NCBI GenBank assembly: GCA_947593925.1
Contig: CANQDU010000004.1
Span: 1 to 49,833 of the forward strand
Source: an uncultured Clostridia bacterium
Lineage (GTDB): Bacteria > Bacillota > Clostridia > Oscillospirales > JAAYOS01
Reading direction: 5' to 3'
DNA length: 49,833 nt
Shown piece by piece: positions 34,231-43,509 of this stretch. The notes under the pieces were generated by a model, which worked only from the letters and a program-made list of their open reading frames with translations, had not been told where the DNA came from and did not search any database. A program made the position numbers and the translations under genes. Each line of letters begins with the position of its first letter. Positions within the stretch are counted from its first letter, which is position 1.

Positions 34231-34482
34231 AGCCTCGCAGAGTTCGCGCGAAGCGCGAATAATTTTAATCATTTTCGGCGGCGGCGTGTACGTCGCCGAA
34301 AATACCTCTCGCCGGCCGCGTTTCGAAGCGCCGCAGGCGCGAGGAACGAAGACCGGCGCCCGCTGTCGGCAGGGCTTTGCCCTGTCCGGCAGTTTCACTT
34401 GAAATTGCGCAAGCGCAATTTCAAGTGAACTTCTCGCGGGAAATTGGTAAGCGGGCGAAGCCCGCGCGATTTCCCGCGAAAT
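34231..34482. repeat. Modular hairpin repeat, copy A
   Basis: About 250 bases of almost gapless stacked hairpins lie between the convergent ligase-like gene and lacZ. The linkers CCTCGCAGAGTT and TACCTCTCGC are shared with copies B and C. The stems include TTCGCGC/GCGCGAA, a TTTTCGGCGGCG arm, CTGTCGG...CCGGCAG, and a long CACTTGAAATTGCGC palindrome. The final hairpin, 34434-34480, matches the first hairpin of copy C. No coding frame fits it. Confidence 0.8.
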
Positions 34483-34483
34483 C

Positions 34484-37400
34484 TTATATCGCCTCTACCG
34501 TGAACCTCAGCGTCATCGGCTTGTCCGACGGGGTAAGGTACGGCGCGAACGGGCGGCTCATCCAGCTGTCCTGCCCGCCGACACCCTGCTGACGCGCGGA
34601 AACGGTCACGAACGTGTACTCCGGCTCGGGCAGCTCGTCGATGTGGTCCGCCGCCTCGAGCTGCTCGCTCGAGTAGTGCAGCGCGCCGAACTCGAACGGC
34701 GCGTCCTCCATCTCGAAGCGCAGACCGTGGCCGGACTCGTCGGTTATCTCCGCCCAGCGGACGCCGATGCGGTTGCCGCACTCCTGCGGGTGCAGGTACG
34801 GGGTGAGATTGTCGCATACGTCATACTCGTATCTGCCGAGGCGCGCGCCCTCCGCGCGGTCGATGTAGTTCTCCTCCGGACCCATGCCGTAGAACCTCAC
34901 GCGGTCGAGCGTGCACGGCAGCTTGAAGCGGAGGGCGAAGTTCGGTATCTCGGGGAGACCCTCCTTCCCGTCCCATATCAGCGCGCAGTGGAGCTTGCCG
35001 CCCTCTGCGCGGTACTCGATGCGGGCGGTTATCCGCTCCTCCATCAATATCTTCATCTTCTCCTCGGGGGTCTTTGCACTGAGGGCGCGGAGCGGCATCG
35101 CGAGCGTGTAGCCGTAGCTCACCGCCGCGTTCTTTTCGTCGAACGCGGGCGTGTCTCCCCTCCCAAAGAAGGTGAATATGCCGCCGTTCTGCGTGGCCGT
35201 CTGCCAGAACGCCTGCGTCATCTGGTTCTTTGCGCCGAGGTCGTTGTCGAGCATGGCGCGCCAGAAGGTCGGGCGCACCTTGTCCTTGAGGTATTCGTGT
35301 CCGTTTGCGCGGAAGCCCTCGAGGCCGCCGTTTATCGAGAACATGGCGTGCGCCTCGCCGACGTCCACGCCCATCCACTCGCGCCCGAGCACGGCCTTTG
35401 CCTCGCCGGGGCGCTCCTCCGGGACGTAGCTTCCCCAGACGTGCTCGCCGTGGGCTATCTCGTATCCGGCCTCCGCCCACGCCGTAGCGGCGCGGAGCGT
35501 GAGCGACACGTCGAGGGTGAACTCTCCCTCGCCCTCCGCCGTTACCGGCAGGAGGTAGTACTCCTCCCCGCCCGGCGCGACGCTCTGCTCAAACGACCCG
35601 AACGCCTCCTCGACGCCGTTCCGCTTCAGCGTCCACTTCGCGGCATAGCGGTCGGTATTGATGAAGAGATTTTTGTTCTTTATCGTGACGCCCTGCTCGT
35701 CCGGGGTTATCTTCACGCCCGCGTAGAGGTGCTTCACCTCCTGAAGCTTCGGGGTCTCGGTGCCGTCCGCAAAGACTATGCCGTTGCCGGAGAACGTTCC
35801 GTCGTGCGGGCGCTCGCCGTTGTCCCCGCCGTAGCCGAGGCGGACGCGCCCGCTCTCGCTCTCGGTGACGACAGCCTGATCTATGAAGTCCCAGATAAAT
35901 CCGCCCTGATACATCGGATACTTCTCGGCAAGCTCGGTGTAGTGCTTCATGCCGCCGGTGGAGTTACCCATAGAGTGCATGTACTCGCAGAGGATGTACG
36001 GCCGCTCCGGGTCGCTCTCGAGGTACTTCACGACGGTGTCCGGGTGAGCGTACATCTGCGAATAGATGTCGGTGGTCTTGAGCCACTCCGGGTCGTGGAC
36101 GACTCCCTCGTAGTGGACGAGGCGCGTCGCGTCTACCGAGCGGAAGTATTCGCTCATCTGATATATGACCTCGCCGCCGAAGCTCTCGTTGCCGCAGCTC
36201 CATATCAGCACCGACGGATGGTTCTTGTCCCGCTCGAACATCGAGCGCGCGCGGTCAAGACAGGCCGGTAACCACTCAAGCTTCGAGCCGGGCACGAGGC
36301 TCGCCGCCCGATCCTCCTGCGTACCGACGGGGTAGCCCCATGTGCCGTGGGTCTCGAGGTTCGTCTCGTCGATGACGTAGAGGCCGAGCTCGTCGGTCAT
36401 GCGGTAGAGGCCGGAGCCGTTGGGATAGTGCGAGGTGCGCACGGCGTTGATGTTGTTCCGCTTCATTGTGACGAGGTCGCGGCGGCGGTGCTCGTCGGTC
36501 GCGGCGCGGCCGCAGGTCGCATCAAAGTCGTGGCGGTTCGTGCCGTTGAAGACTATCCGCTTGCCGTTGAGGGTCATTATTTTGTCCACTATCTCGAAGC
36601 GGCGGAAGCCCACCGGCTGGCGCACCTTTTCGGTGACGCCGTTCGCGTCCGACACGATGAGGGTCAGCATATAGAGGTTCGGATCCTCCGCGCTCCACAG
36701 CTCGACGTTCTCGACCGGTATCTCGAAGCGGCACTCGCCGTCCTCGACCGCGGCCTCCGCCTCTCCCGCGGGACGTCCGCAGGACGCCGCGAGCGCGGCG
36801 TAGACTCTGCCGCCCTCCGCTGCGCCGGACATGCGGAGCTTCGCGCGCAGGACGGCGCTCTCGAAGCTGTCGTCAACGTCGGTGATGACGTGTATGTCCT
36901 CGACGTGCAGCTCGGGAAGGAACTCCAGGTACACGTCGCGGAAGATCCCGCTGAACCGGAAGAAGTCCTGGTCCTCGAGCCAGCTCGCCGTCGAGAAGCG
37001 GTATACCTCGACGGCGAGGGTGTTCTCCCCGTCGCGGAGGAGCCCGGTGACGTCAAACTCGGCGGGGGTGCAGCTGTCCTCGCTGTAGCCGAGGAGCTCG
37101 CCGTTCAGCCAAACGAAGAACGCGTTGTCCACGCCCTGGAAGCTCACGCGGGCGCGCATTCCGCGCCGCGCGGGGGTAAATTTGAGTATGTAGCTGCCGA
37201 CCGGGTTGTGCTCCGGAACCTCCGGCGGGAACAGCTTCTCGTGTCCGTCCCACGGATAGGTGGTGTTGACGTACTGCGGCACGCCGTAGCCCTGCATCTG
37301 GATATGTCCCGGGACGGTGATGCTGTCCCAATCGGAGCTGTCGTAGTCCTCCTCGTAGAAGTCCATGGGACGCTCCTCCGGCGTCTCCGAATACCTGAAG

Positions 37401-37543
37401 CGCCACGAGCCGTTGAGGCTCTGACGGAGCGAGGAGTACCCGGGCTTGTCGTCCGGCGCCTGCGCGATGTGGTCCGAGTGTGCGGGAAGCCGCCCGACCT
37501 CGTACACGCCGACGTCGCGCAGCCATTCAAGGTTTGCCTGCAT
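34484..37543 (-). CDS. lacZ: Beta-galactosidase, GH2 (LacZ type)
   Basis: This 1019-residue enzyme has the LacZ layout: N-terminal sugar-binding and immunoglobulin-like domains, a catalytic TIM barrel and a C-terminal small chain. The acid/base glutamate lies in SCGNES and the nucleophile in LCEYMHSMGNS, as in E. coli LacZ. It has no signal peptide, so it acts on lactose or other imported beta-galactosides in the cytoplasm. It has a perfect promoter and no sugar transporter next to it. The length matches the family. Confidence 0.95.
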   Translation of the reverse strand: MQANLEWLRDVGVYEVGRLPAHSDHIAQAPDDKPGYSSLRQSLNGSWRFRYSETPEERPMDFYEEDYDSSDWDSITVPGHIQMQGYGVPQYVNTTYPWDGHEKLFPPEVPEHNPVGSYILKFTPARRGMRARVSFQGVDNAFFVWLNGELLGYSEDSCTPAEFDVTGLLRDGENTLAVEVYRFSTASWLEDQDFFRFSGIFRDVYLEFLPELHVEDIHVITDVDDSFESAVLRAKLRMSGAAEGGRVYAALAASCGRPAGEAEAAVEDGECRFEIPVENVELWSAEDPNLYMLTLIVSDANGVTEKVRQPVGFRRFEIVDKIMTLNGKRIVFNGTNRHDFDATCGRAATDEHRRRDLVTMKRNNINAVRTSHYPNGSGLYRMTDELGLYVIDETNLETHGTWGYPVGTQEDRAASLVPGSKLEWLPACLDRARSMFERDKNHPSVLIWSCGNESFGGEVIYQMSEYFRSVDATRLVHYEGVVHDPEWLKTTDIYSQMYAHPDTVVKYLESDPERPYILCEYMHSMGNSTGGMKHYTELAEKYPMYQGGFIWDFIDQAVVTESESGRVRLGYGGDNGERPHDGTFSGNGIVFADGTETPKLQEVKHLYAGVKITPDEQGVTIKNKNLFINTDRYAAKWTLKRNGVEEAFGSFEQSVAPGGEEYYLLPVTAEGEGEFTLDVSLTLRAATAWAEAGYEIAHGEHVWGSYVPEERPGEAKAVLGREWMGVDVGEAHAMFSINGGLEGFRANGHEYLKDKVRPTFWRAMLDNDLGAKNQMTQAFWQTATQNGGIFTFFGRGDTPAFDEKNAAVSYGYTLAMPLRALSAKTPEEKMKILMEERITARIEYRAEGGKLHCALIWDGKEGLPEIPNFALRFKLPCTLDRVRFYGMGPEENYIDRAEGARLGRYEYDVCDNLTPYLHPQECGNRIGVRWAEITDESGHGLRFEMEDAPFEFGALHYSSEQLEAADHIDELPEPEYTFVTVSARQQGVGGQDSWMSRPFAPYLTPSDKPMTLRFTVEAI

Positions 37544-37578
37544 GATTTTCTGCCTCCCTGTTTTTCTGTATGTGTGCC

Positions 37579-37613
37579 GTATAAATTATACCTTATGCCT
37601 CAAAAGCTGTCAA
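37579..37613 (-). promoter_or_regulatory. lacZ promoter with a palindrome on the -10
   Basis: TTGACA (37613-37608), 17 bases, and TATAAT (37590-37585) are perfect consensus boxes on the minus strand. The palindrome GTATAA-A-TTATAC (37579-37591) covers the -10 and may bind a repressor, though an AT-rich -10 can look palindromic by chance. Confidence 0.85.
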
Positions 37614-37664
37614 TGCCGGGCGGAATTTTTGTCCTGTTTTACCCGCGGACAAAGCTTTTTTGCG

Positions 37665-38015
37665 TCACGCGCCGAACTCCGCAAGCAGCTCCTCGAGCTT
37701 TTCCATGAATGCGTCCTCGCCGAAGCGGTTTATCTTGAAAAACACCGCCTGGCTGCCGCCGCTCGTGACGGCGCAGATGTGCGTGGGGCCGTTCCCCTCC
37801 TGAAACAGCGTCACGCTCATGCTGAGGCGGTTGCCGCCGATGTAGCTGTACCGCTCAAAGACGCGCACCGAGCACCGCGCGGAGCCGGAAGCGAAGTCCT
37901 GCGAGCCTTCCATCGACGCGGATATGCTTCCCTCGAGGATACCCGTCTCTATGCGGTGCAGTATAGTATCGAAGCTCGCGGCCGACGAGCTTATCTGACA
38001 TGTGATGATCGCCAT
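37665..38015 (-). CDS. DUF6054-like small cytosolic protein
   Basis: This 116-residue protein has no membrane helix or signal. Its central segment YIGGNRLSMSVTLFQ and the C-terminal helical tail FMEKLEELLAEFG resemble DUF6054, a clostridial family of unknown function. The ATG at 38015 has GAAGGAGA about 8 bases upstream. It has its own strong promoter with an operator-like repeat, so it is probably regulated separately from spoIVB. Confidence 0.6.
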   Translation of the reverse strand: MAIITCQISSSAASFDTILHRIETGILEGSISASMEGSQDFASGSARCSVRVFERYSYIGGNRLSMSVTLFQEGNGPTHICAVTSGGSQAVFFKINRFGEDAFMEKLEELLAEFGA

Positions 38016-38038
38016 GAAAATATCTCCTTCGCAAAATT

Positions 38039-38088
38039 GTTACTCCTAAGAGTAACTGTATTTTACCACAATCCTCACAAAAAGTCAA
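38039..38088 (-). promoter_or_regulatory. Promoter of the DUF6054-like gene with an operator-like repeat
   Basis: TTGACT (38088-38083) and TAAAAT (38065-38060) are 17 bases apart on the minus strand. An inverted repeat GTTACTC-N4-GAGTAAC (38039-38056) lies just downstream of the -10, where a repressor would block elongation. The -35 touches the arm of the terminator hairpin at 38086. Confidence 0.8.
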
Positions 38089-38118
38089 GCCCCGCCGGAA
38101 AAATCCCGGCGGGGCTTG
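38086..38118. terminator. Bidirectional terminator between copy B and the DUF6054-like gene
   Basis: A perfect 13-base-pair stem (38086-38098 with 38106-38118) with a 7-base loop has T-rich sequence on both sides. It probably ends transcription coming from spoIVB. Confidence 0.8.
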
Positions 38119-38150
38119 TTTTGTCTCAAAATACCTCGCACCCGCTTTAT

Positions 38151-38419
38151 CGCCTCGCAGAGTTTCGCCGCCGCAGGCGGCGAAATAGATTCCAATCCGT
38201 AAATTTCGGCGGCGTGTACGGCGAAATTTACACCTCTCGCGGAGCGTGCGTCGAAGACGGCGAAGCCGTCGAGGCGCGTAGCGCAGCGCACGCTGTCGGT
38301 AGGGCTTCGCCCTATCCGACAGCTTCACTTGAAATTGCGCTTGCGCAATTTCAAGTGAAAGTCTCGGCGCGAAAGGGTGCGCAGCGAAGCGAGCACATTT
38401 CGCGCCGACGCGTCAGCGT
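38151..38419. repeat. Modular hairpin repeat, copy B
   Basis: About 270 bases directly downstream of the spoIVB stop. It has the same order of linkers and hairpins as copy A: CCTCGCAGAGTT, stem 1 (TTTCGCCGCC/GGCGGCGAAA), stem 2 with loop GTGTAC, linker ACCTCTCGCGGAGCG, a CTGTCGG/CCGACAG stem, the CACTTGAAATTGCGC palindrome and a terminal GGCGCGAAA/TTTCGCGCC stem. Stem arms differ from copy A by paired substitutions. Confidence 0.8.
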
Positions 38420-39496
38420 CTATTCCGCGTCCAGCATATTCTCTATCAGTATGCCGTATCCCCTCGTCGGGTCGCCGACGAGGACGTGCGTCACCGCGCC
38501 TACGAGCTTGCCGTTCTGGATTATCGGGCTGCCGCTCATTCCCTGAACTATGCCGCCGGTCGCGGCCAACAGTTCCTCGTCGGTCACCTCGATCACCAAA
38601 TCGCGCGGCGAGTGCGCGCTGTTCCGTGAGACCTGCTTTATCTCTATTTCGTACTCGTCCACTTTGTCGCCGGAGACGTTCGAGAGTATCACGGCGGGAC
38701 CCTCCTTCACCTCGTCCGCGCGCGCCGCCGGCAGAGCCGCCGAGACGTCAACGCCGAGCGCCTCGGCGTCCGCCCGGCCGAATACGCCGCGGTCGGTATT
38801 CGCGTAAAGCTCGCCGAACTCGTCCGAGAGGTCAAAGCTCCCGGAGAGCTCGCCCGGCGCGCCGCTCTCGCCCTTTCTCACGGAGGATATGGTCGAGCGG
38901 ATGAGCGTGCCGCTCGCGACCGGCATGAGCTCGGAGGTCGTCACGTCGTTTATCCCGTGTCCGAGCGCGCCGAAGACCCCGCTCGTCGGGTCGTAGAAGG
39001 TCAGCGTGCCGATGCCCGCCATGCTGTCGCGCACCCACGCGCCTATTTTGTAGGTGCCGTCCTCATCGCTGAGGGCCGGCTTCAGGACCGCGATATGCTC
39101 GCTGCCGTCCCGCTCGTAGGTTATCTTTACCTCGCCGCTGTCCGTGAGCGCATCGTTGAGCGCTTCCTTGAGCTCCTGAGTGCTGCCGACCTTGCGGGAT
39201 TCGACCGAAATTATCAGGTCGCCCTCCTTCAGACCGGCGGAGCGCGCGGGCGAGGCGGTCGTTCCGGCGCAGGTCACGTCGGTCATGCCCACGACGAGGA
39301 TGCCGTCGGACACTATCTTCATCCCCACGGCGCGCCCGACCGGCACGAGGTACCGCGTCCCGGCCGCAACCGCCGTCGCTTCGCGCGGGCAATACGCGGC
39401 GGACGCCGCCGGAAGCACCTCTGCCGCGCTCAGTAAAAACACGAGAACAAGCGCAGTCAGCGCCTGTTTCAGCCATTTTCGTCCGATAAATGTCAC
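38420..39496 (-). CDS. spoIVB: SpoIVB-type sporulation serine peptidase
   Basis: This protein of about 358 residues has an N-terminal membrane anchor (LTALVLVFLLSAAEV), a PDZ domain (ILVVGMTDV...GLKEGDLIISVES) and an S55-family peptidase domain with GALGHG holding the histidine and GMSGSPI holding the catalytic serine. SpoIVB is made in the forespore and triggers pro-sigma-K processing in the mother cell by acting on the SpoIVFA/BofA complex. The start is uncertain: a GTG at 39496 is close to a GGAAAGGGG site, but a TTG at 39553 is also in frame. Its presence is strong evidence for endospore formation. Confidence 0.88.
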   Translation of the reverse strand: MTFIGRKWLKQALTALVLVFLLSAAEVLPAASAAYCPREATAVAAGTRYLVPVGRAVGMKIVSDGILVVGMTDVTCAGTTASPARSAGLKEGDLIISVESRKVGSTQELKEALNDALTDSGEVKITYERDGSEHIAVLKPALSDEDGTYKIGAWVRDSMAGIGTLTFYDPTSGVFGALGHGINDVTTSELMPVASGTLIRSTISSVRKGESGAPGELSGSFDLSDEFGELYANTDRGVFGRADAEALGVDVSAALPAARADEVKEGPAVILSNVSGDKVDEYEIEIKQVSRNSAHSPRDLVIEVTDEELLAATGGIVQGMSGSPIIQNGKLVGAVTHVLVGDPTRGYGILIENMLDAE

Positions 39497-39741
39497 CCCT
39501 TTCCGAAAAATCGCACGCGCGTTCCCGCCGCCGCGAGGCGGCCGCGCGCGCAAATCTATGTTTCCCCCGCCCGAAAGAAAAATCGGATACAGATACCGCC
39601 GAAAATGGGGCGGATTTTTTCTAATGAATGAATTTAAGCGTTATTTTGCGGCGTTTCGGCGTTTTGTTCCCGAAAAGATATTTCCACGTTTGCGTCCCGA
39701 AAATACACCTGTTTCCGGAAAAACGTCCAAAAAATGCAAAT

Positions 39742-39777
39742 CGACCCGCGCATCCCCGAATGGAGACGCACGGGTCG
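39742..39777 (-). terminator. Terminator of the traX operon
   Basis: A 16-base-pair stem with three G-T pairs (39742-39757 with 39762-39777), loop of four, then a T-rich tract on the minus strand ending in six T. The rest of the gap to spoIVB (39554-39741) shows nothing else clear. Confidence 0.8.
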
Positions 39778-39793
39778 AAGGAAAGCGCGCGGG

Positions 39794-40597
39794 TTACGGG
39801 TTTATGCGGCTCAGTCCCACGCTTATCAGCGAAAGAAGGAGCAGGTGCGCCGGATAGTATATGTAGAAGCACCACTTCAGCGGCCTGCCGCGCTCGCCGT
39901 TGTAGAACCAGATAAGAGCGCCCGCCAGAGACGCGCATATGCAGTTTACTATCGGCCATGTCCAGACCTGCGACCAGTTGAAGCCGAAATCCGCCTGATA
40001 GAGTATGTAGAGGCCGACAGACCAAACAGCGACGACTACGGCCCGCATCTTCTTCGTCTCTGCAAAGTAGAGCGCCACTATAAGCAGGACTCCGGCGATG
40101 TCGTAGTCGCAGTGTGTCCGTCCCGCCAAGTAGAGTATCACCAGGAACGCGGGAATAAACAGCAGCAGGAGCTTCTTGGAATTTTTGCGCTCAAGCAGTT
40201 GGTATATGTAAATTGCGGCGGCGCCGAGCGCCAGAGTGAAAAACACGTTTGTCAGATTCAGGTGTATGAGGAGGTTCAGAAAATTGTCAAGTCCGAAATT
40301 AGGCATATTCATGCGAAATGCAAAATAATAGAACGGCTCCGAAATAAGCGCGAAGAGCGCGAGACGCCCGATATATCTCGGCATGCTGTGCGTCTTCCGA
40401 CAGCCCTCGGCTATCATGAACGCAAACAGTGGGAACGCCAGCCGGCCTAATCCCTGCATTATGTGTATCATGTCATAAGTCACACTCACCGACGCATTCG
40501 GAAATATTGTCAACAGTCCCGCTTGACCGATGATTTTAGCCGCGTGGTCGAGAGTCATTGCGATTATCGCTATCACTTTCAAGCGAAATGACGTCAT
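39794..40597 (-). CDS. traX: TraX-family membrane protein
   Basis: This 267-residue protein has about eight membrane helices and starts with IAMTLDHAAKI, the typical TraX N-terminus. TraX was first known as the pilin acetylase of F plasmid; chromosomal TraX homologues in Clostridia are acyltransferase-like membrane proteins of unknown substrate. GGAGG precedes the ATG. It lies 43 bases after the small membrane protein gene and ends at a terminator, so it is the last gene of that operon. It is probably not linked to conjugation. Confidence 0.88.
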   Translation of the reverse strand: MTSFRLKVIAIIAMTLDHAAKIIGQAGLLTIFPNASVSVTYDMIHIMQGLGRLAFPLFAFMIAEGCRKTHSMPRYIGRLALFALISEPFYYFAFRMNMPNFGLDNFLNLLIHLNLTNVFFTLALGAAAIYIYQLLERKNSKKLLLLFIPAFLVILYLAGRTHCDYDIAGVLLIVALYFAETKKMRAVVVAVWSVGLYILYQADFGFNWSQVWTWPIVNCICASLAGALIWFYNGERGRPLKWCFYIYYPAHLLLLSLISVGLSRINP

Positions 40598-40640
40598 CGT
40601 GTACTTCCTCCGATGATAAATTTGCCGTTCCGATGTGCTC

Positions 40641-40967
40641 TCAGAGAAGTACCAATCCCGTCACGAGCGCGGCGGAGAGCGCAATGCGTATGACGTGGTG
40701 CCGGATGTGGAGCTGTTCGCTTTTCAGGCCGTTGCATATCGCGGCGGCGCAGATGCCGGCGCACCCAACGGCCGCCGGAATGTAGTCAAACCACAGCCCC
40801 GCAAAGCAGTATGCCGCTCCGATAATAAGCAGCAGCGAGCCGACGGCCATCAGCACTGCGGACGCCATGCCCTTTCTGCTTTTCAGCTGACTGAGCGCCG
40901 CGACGAGCGACAGCGCGGCAAACAGTATGCTCACAACGCAAACGATTATCTGAAATACCGTCTTCAT
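40641..40967 (-). CDS. Small membrane protein (108 residues)
   Basis: The protein has three hydrophobic helices (FQIIVCVVSILFAALSLVAA, then SAVLMAVGSLLLIIGAAYCF, then a C-terminal helix). I do not recognise the family. The ATG at 40967 has AAAGGAG 6 bases upstream; a longer frame upstream lacks such a site. It lies between the GH3 gene and traX on the same strand. Confidence 0.65.
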   Translation of the reverse strand: MKTVFQIIVCVVSILFAALSLVAALSQLKSRKGMASAVLMAVGSLLLIIGAAYCFAGLWFDYIPAAVGCAGICAAAICNGLKSEQLHIRHHVIRIALSAALVTGLVLL

Positions 40968-40983
40968 CTTTTTCTCCTTTCGT

Positions 40984-41015
40984 ATATGCCGGTACGGGTC
41001 TCCGTACCGGCATAT
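40984..41015 (-). terminator. Hairpin between the GH3 gene and the small membrane protein
   Basis: A perfect 14-base-pair stem (40984-40997 with 41002-41015) with loop GTCT. No T run follows on the minus strand, so it could be a partial terminator or an mRNA-stability element between the two genes. Confidence 0.5.
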
Positions 41016-41054
41016 CATGGTTTTATCCGAATTTATCCACGGCGGAGCGGCGCG

Positions 41055-43472
41055 TCAGCCGTCGTACCGCCCGAAGCACTTCAGGAGGTTTGTGAGGTGC
41101 GACACCGCCTCGCACAGCTCGGCGCGGGTCACTCTCCCCTCCTCAAGTCCCTTGAGTATCTGACTTATGACGGGAGGCCCGCCGGGCATGACGATGTCGT
41201 TCCCGGCGGCGACGGCGTCCGCGCCGTCCACGACGACGTCCATGTCGCCCCAGTCGGTGACGACTGCGCCGCGGAAGCCCCACTCGTCGCGGAGTATCCC
41301 GCGGCAGAGGTCTGCGTTCCCGCCGGCGAACACGCCGTTTATCCTGTTGAACGAGGTCATGATGCACATGAGCCCCGCCTCGCGCACGAGCGTCTCGAAC
41401 GGACGGAGATAGAGCTCGCGCGCGGCGCGTTCGGTGAGTATCGAGTTCACCGCGTCATAGTGAAGGCGCGAGCTTCCGCGCCGGTAGGTCTCCTGCTCGT
41501 TTACGGCGAAGTGCTTGGCGCAGACGAGCACCGGATGGTTCTCCTGCGCGCCGCGCGCGACGGCGGCGGCGCACTTTCCCGCGAGGAACGGATCCTCCGA
41601 GAAATACTCGAAGTTCCGCCCGCCGAGCGGGTGGCGCTGGAGGTTGACGGCGGGCGCGAGCCAGACGTCTACCCGCATCTCCTCGCACTCCGCGCCGACG
41701 GCGTCTCCGAAGCGGCGGCAGAGCTCGGTGTCAAAGCTGCACGCCATCAGCATCTCGCTCGGCCATGCGACCGCGCCGACGCCGGCGGGCCCGTCCTTGT
41801 AGAACACCGAGCGGACGCCCTTGCCCTCTATCGCGGGCGAGACGTAGCCGTTGAATCCGGTGGGATGGCTGTTCGTCGTGAGAGGGTTCCCGTCCGCATC
41901 GAATATCGTGTTCGGGTCGGCGGTATCCTTGAACGCCGCGAACGGAGTTCCGGGGCCGTAGCCGACGCAGAGCGCCGCGAGCTCCTCGTCCGAGAACCGC
42001 TCAAGTCCGGGGACGGTTTCGCGCGGCGCCGGCTTGTACTCCGCGACGTCCTCCGCCGAAAGTTCAAACAGCACTTCGCAGTCCTCAGTCTCATGCGCCG
42101 ACTCCTCGGGACGCAGAAAGTCAATTTTCCCTTTGTTGCAGTCCGCAAGGCCGAGGCGGTTTTCGCACCGCTCGACCGTAATGTCGCGCTCAACCTTTAT
42201 GCACCCCGCAGGGCTTGTCCCTGCGGAGGAAGTCCCGACGCGCAGGACGTACCTTCCACGCTCTATCACATACGCCGCCGCGTCCTCGCGGTAGCAGGCA
42301 AGCTCGCGCCACGGCACGAAGATCTCCGCCGTCTCGCTCTCCCCCGGCGCGAGCGTGCGCGTCTTCACAAAGCCCTTGAGCTCCTGATACGCGCGCGGGC
42401 TCTCGGTTCCCTCGGCCGAGACGTAGACCTGCACGACCTCACGCCCGACGGCGCCGCCGGTATTCTTCACCGAGGCGGCGACGCGGAAGCCGTCCCGCTC
42501 CTTCTTCACGGCGCAGACGGCGGTCTCGAAGGACGTATAGCTCATGCCGAAGCCGAACGGATAGAGCGGCTTCTTTCCAAAGGTATCAAAGTAGCGGTAG
42601 CCGAGGTAGATGTCCTCGCGGTACACCGTCACGGGGCTCTTGTCGAAGCCGACGCTGCCGTTCGCCTCGGCGTCGAGACCGTAGTCGGCGTAGGTGAGGA
42701 TCTTTGCCGGATGCTCCTTGTCCCACGAGAAGTCGGCGGGGTAGTCGGAGTAGTCCCGCGCTATCGACATCGCGAGCTTTCCGGAAGGCGTCACGCCGCC
42801 GGAAAGTATCTCCGCGAGCGCCGCCGGTCCCTCCTCGCCCGGGATTCCGATGAAAACGATGCTCTTTATCGAGGGATACTCCTCGGTCCACGAGAGGTCG
42901 ATAAGTCCGTTCACGTTGAGGACGAGAACGACCTTCTGAAACGCCGCCGCGACCTGCGCGACAAGAGTCTTCTCCTCGTCGGTGAGGTAGTAGTCGCCCA
43001 TGAGGTGGCGGTCGCACTCCTCGCCGCCGGAGCTGCGGCCTATTATCAGCACGGCGGTATCGGTCTCGGCGGACGCGCGGGCTATAAGCTCCTCCGGCAC
43101 GGCAAGCTCCTCCGCCGGAGGGGTGTACCTGCCGAAAAACTCGTACATGAGGCCGCTGTTGACCATGTGCTTCAGCTGCGCGAGGTCAAAGGCGGGCTTT
43201 GCCGCCGCCTGTGCCGCGAGCTTCGTGCGATAGAAGCTCTCAAGCTCCTCCACGGGCTCTATGCCGCGCTTGCGGCACTCGGAGATTATCTCCTGCGGTT
43301 TTTCGACGTTTGCCGCGCCGGAGCCGTTGCCGGAGAGCATCGACTCTGTCTGCGTCCTGCCGAAGAACGCGGCCTTTGTTCCCTTTGCGAGCGGCAGGAC
43401 GCCGCCCTCGTTTTTCAGAAGGACTATCGAGCCCTCGGCTATCTCTCTTGCAATCTTTTTGTTGTCCATCAT
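41055..43472 (-). CDS. GH3 beta-glucosidase with permuted domain order
   Basis: This 805-residue enzyme has the GH3 domains in reverse order. The C-terminal-type alpha/beta sandwich (with IPGEEGPAALAEILSG) and a fibronectin III-like domain come first, and the TIM-barrel catalytic domain comes last, with nucleophile aspartate in AVVTDWGDMD near residue 745 and KHFAVNEQE and NRINGVFAGGN before it. This circularly permuted form is known from rumen Clostridia such as Butyrivibrio and Ruminococcus. It has no signal peptide, so it acts inside the cell on cellobiose or other beta-glucosides. Starts at ATG 43472 and 43469 are both possible after GAGAGG. Confidence 0.9.
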   Translation of the reverse strand: MMDNKKIAREIAEGSIVLLKNEGGVLPLAKGTKAAFFGRTQTESMLSGNGSGAANVEKPQEIISECRKRGIEPVEELESFYRTKLAAQAAAKPAFDLAQLKHMVNSGLMYEFFGRYTPPAEELAVPEELIARASAETDTAVLIIGRSSGGEECDRHLMGDYYLTDEEKTLVAQVAAAFQKVVLVLNVNGLIDLSWTEEYPSIKSIVFIGIPGEEGPAALAEILSGGVTPSGKLAMSIARDYSDYPADFSWDKEHPAKILTYADYGLDAEANGSVGFDKSPVTVYREDIYLGYRYFDTFGKKPLYPFGFGMSYTSFETAVCAVKKERDGFRVAASVKNTGGAVGREVVQVYVSAEGTESPRAYQELKGFVKTRTLAPGESETAEIFVPWRELACYREDAAAYVIERGRYVLRVGTSSAGTSPAGCIKVERDITVERCENRLGLADCNKGKIDFLRPEESAHETEDCEVLFELSAEDVAEYKPAPRETVPGLERFSDEELAALCVGYGPGTPFAAFKDTADPNTIFDADGNPLTTNSHPTGFNGYVSPAIEGKGVRSVFYKDGPAGVGAVAWPSEMLMACSFDTELCRRFGDAVGAECEEMRVDVWLAPAVNLQRHPLGGRNFEYFSEDPFLAGKCAAAVARGAQENHPVLVCAKHFAVNEQETYRRGSSRLHYDAVNSILTERAARELYLRPFETLVREAGLMCIMTSFNRINGVFAGGNADLCRGILRDEWGFRGAVVTDWGDMDVVVDGADAVAAGNDIVMPGGPPVISQILKGLEEGRVTRAELCEAVSHLTNLLKCFGRYDG

Positions 43473-43509
43473 CTTCACCTCTCGCAGTCATTTTGGATTT
43501 GACGGTTTG

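Noticed and set aside
34231..34482. Hairpin repeat as a plain rho-independent terminator
   Set aside because: A separate perfect terminator precedes it, and the repeat has several hairpins without T runs plus conserved linkers found at two other sites.
39794..40597. TraX as evidence of a second conjugative element
   Set aside because: Chromosomal TraX-family genes are common in Clostridia; no other transfer gene is nearby and base composition matches the host.
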